14,202 nucleotides of DNA from JAVXAG01 sp040307645. Its GTDB lineage: Bacteria > Bacillota > Clostridia > Peptostreptococcales > Anaerovoracaceae. The stretch lies in NCBI GenBank assembly GCA_040307645.1, contig JAWRJF010000072.1, positions 1-14,202 of the forward strand. Reading direction: 5' to 3'. Positions 13,120 to 14,202 of this stretch are shown here, in pieces. The notes below the pieces were generated by a model. It was not told the DNA's origin and made no database searches. It saw only the letters and a list, made by a program, of their open reading frames with translations. The first letter of the stretch is position 1, and the number at the start of each line of letters is the position of its first letter. Position numbers and translations under genes: made by a program.

Positions 13120-13392
13120 ATGTTAAGAACGAAAAAAGATACTAAAGTAAGCAAATTAGCAGGAGCTATAACGCATGAAGTTATAAGAGGTGATAAAACA
13201 GAAATACAGGCGATAGGCGCTAAAGCCGTCAATCAAACAGTAAAAGCAATCATTGTCGCAAAAATGATGCTAAAAGATAGCGACATAGCGATTAGCACCG
13301 AAGCAGATTTTATAGAAACGAAAATTGGCAAGAGCCCCACCACATTGATCAACTTCAAGGTGCAGAAAAGCCAATTTGCAGAAGACAAATAA
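13120..13392 (+). CDS. spoVS: SpoVS-family (Alba-like) protein
   Basis: The 90-residue protein matches the SpoVS family: KLAGAITHEVIRGD, then EIQAIGAKAVNQTVKAIIVAK (28-48), the family signature, and a final beta-rich half (FIETKIGKSPTTLINFKVQ). SpoVS is an Alba-type nucleic-acid-binding fold first named from sporulation in Bacillus subtilis. Here it lies between ssb and a Rep-type gene in a mobile element, so a role in element replication or host sporulation timing is open. AAAAGGAGAG precedes ATG 13120. N-terminal residues 1-12 are basic and not typical of the family. Symbol given for the family, not for orthology. Confidence 0.85.
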   Translation: MLRTKKDTKVSKLAGAITHEVIRGDKTEIQAIGAKAVNQTVKAIIVAKMMLKDSDIAISTEADFIETKIGKSPTTLINFKVQKSQFAEDK

Positions 13393-13423
13393 AACCTACA
13401 TATATATAAGAAGAAAAAAGCAA

Positions 13424-13533
13424 GCCTAGGACAAGCCCAGAAGCATGTCCTAGGCATACCTATAGCACTAAAAAACGAAGAGGTGGAACTCCTCTTATAA
13501 CTTGGTAAAGGATATTAATAATTCGTAAAGGAT
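13424..13533. other. Candidate rolling-circle replication origin
   Basis: A perfect 10-bp inverted repeat, GCCTAGGACA (13424-13433) and TGTCCTAGGC (13446-13455) with a 12-base loop, is followed by a second hairpin AAGAGG/CCTCTT (13478-13483, 13491-13496) and by two copies of GTAAAGGAT (13505-13513, 13525-13533), 20 bases apart. No T run follows either hairpin. This gene-free stretch lies directly before an HUH Rep-type gene, where double-strand origins are often found. No nick site is established. Confidence 0.5.
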
Positions 13534-13539
13534 GGAAAA

Positions 13540-14202
13540 ATGAAAGCAGCAGTAAAAGAATTGATAGTTGTTGGGAACCTCATTTACACAAAAGTTACCT
13601 GTAGACACAATAAAGGTCCTAAAGGGAAAAGGAAAACAAAAAGCAATCCTACTTCCGAGGACGTAAAAAGAATAAATCAAGTTAACGCAGAAAAAGACTT
13701 GTCAATTAAATTGCATCATAACTTTAACCCAGGAGACATCCATGCAGTATTAACATATTCAGGAGAGGAGCCAACAAAAGAGCAGGCCTTAAAAGAACTA
13801 AATAAATTCAAACGAAAAGTATCCAAGTTGTATAAAGAAAAAGGAATCAGCCCAAAGTGGATAGAAGTCACAGAGTACAAGAACAAGAGGATCCATCACC
13901 ACATGATATTGCCATACATAGATTTATTGGAACTAAAAAAGATTTGGCCTTGTGGATTTTTAAGACCATCATTTTTAGACGAGACAAAAGACTGGAGAAA
14001 ACTTGTCGCATACTTAATTAAAGAATCATCAAAAACATTTAGAGAAGATGATGCTTATGCCAAAAGAAGATATAGATGTTCTAGGTCCATAGAAACACCA
14101 ACAGCAAAAGTTGAAGAGGTTAGTATTAAACAATTGTTTGATCCTAAAGCAGTTAAAGGCTATTACATAGACCAAGACAGTATTTTTAAGGGGACGAACC
14201 CC
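13540..14202 (+). CDS. HUH endonuclease, rolling-circle replication initiator-type protein (3' end cut by window)
   Basis: 221 codons are open to the window end without a stop. After a basic N-terminal region (about 30-60), the protein shows RIHHHMIL (117-124), where His119-His120-His121 fit the metal-binding HUH site, and AYLIKE (157-162), where Tyr158 with Lys161 fits the catalytic YxxK tyrosine. This order matches Rep_ORF2/G2P-type phage and plasmid initiators. They nick one strand at the origin, stay covalently bound to the 5' end and start rolling-circle replication. GTAAAGGAT lies before ATG 13540. The C-terminus is not visible, so further domains (for example a helicase) cannot be excluded. 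A relaxase-like mobilization role is the main alternative. Confidence 0.85.
   Translation, partial: MKAAVKELIVVGNLIYTKVTCRHNKGPKGKRKTKSNPTSEDVKRINQVNAEKDLSIKLHHNFNPGDIHAVLTYSGEEPTKEQALKELNKFKRKVSKLYKEKGISPKWIEVTEYKNKRIHHHMILPYIDLLELKKIWPCGFLRPSFLDETKDWRKLVAYLIKESSKTFREDDAYAKRRYRCSRSIETPTAKVEEVSIKQLFDPKAVKGYYIDQDSIFKGTNP

Noticed and set aside
13424..13455. Perfect 10-bp inverted repeat as an intrinsic terminator.
   Set aside because: No T run follows on either strand. An origin or RNA structure is more plausible.

Overview
The window is low-GC Firmicute DNA, most likely class Clostridia (strong AGGAGG ribosome-binding sites, A/T-rich codons, a Firmicute-type LexA box, a SpoVS-family protein). 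It covers a short host segment on the left and the first about 11.3 kb of an integrated element, probably a prophage, that runs off the right edge.

Host part (1-2868). Positions 1-480 hold no gene but carry two gapless 73-bp copies of a hairpin repeat. A promoter with a perfect 14-bp LexA palindrome drives a Y-family DNA polymerase gene and a translationally coupled small partner. Two strong tandem promoters then precede a six-gene tRNA operon: Met(CAT), Val(TAC), Asp(GTC), His(GTG), Gln(CTG), Cys(GCA).

Element, left arm (2847-5942, minus strand). A large serine recombinase abuts tRNA-Cys so tightly that its last codons and stop lie inside the tRNA gene, and the apparent tRNA operon terminator lies inside its coding region. 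Its leader holds two mutually exclusive hairpins that look like an attenuator. Next come a secreted Big_2-like protein (possible lysogenic conversion gene), a short ImmA/IrrE-type metallopeptidase and an XRE repressor.

Switch (5943-6101). Repressor and Cro-like genes diverge from a compact control region. I see three copies of a 15-bp dyad there; one sits in the -35/-10 spacer of each promoter.

Early region (6102-14202, mostly plus). A Cro-like gene is followed by very small genes in both orientations; four of them (58, 37, 39 and 45 aa) are easily missed. A nearly continuous operon then encodes small unknowns, zinc-binding proteins, an HNH-like protein, a one-helix membrane peptide, a PcfK/AcrIIA9-family protein, a PcfJ-like protein, a DUF3102 coiled-coil protein, Cys-rich small proteins, SSB, a SpoVS-family protein and, cut by the window end, an HUH rolling-circle Rep-type protein. 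Hairpins and a direct repeat just before Rep are a candidate replication origin.

No capsid, tail, lysis or conjugation gene is visible, so prophage versus integrative mobilizable element cannot be settled here. The repressor/Cro/ImmA switch, HNH protein and Cys-rich small proteins favour a prophage; Rep and PcfJ/PcfK leave a plasmid-like element possible.
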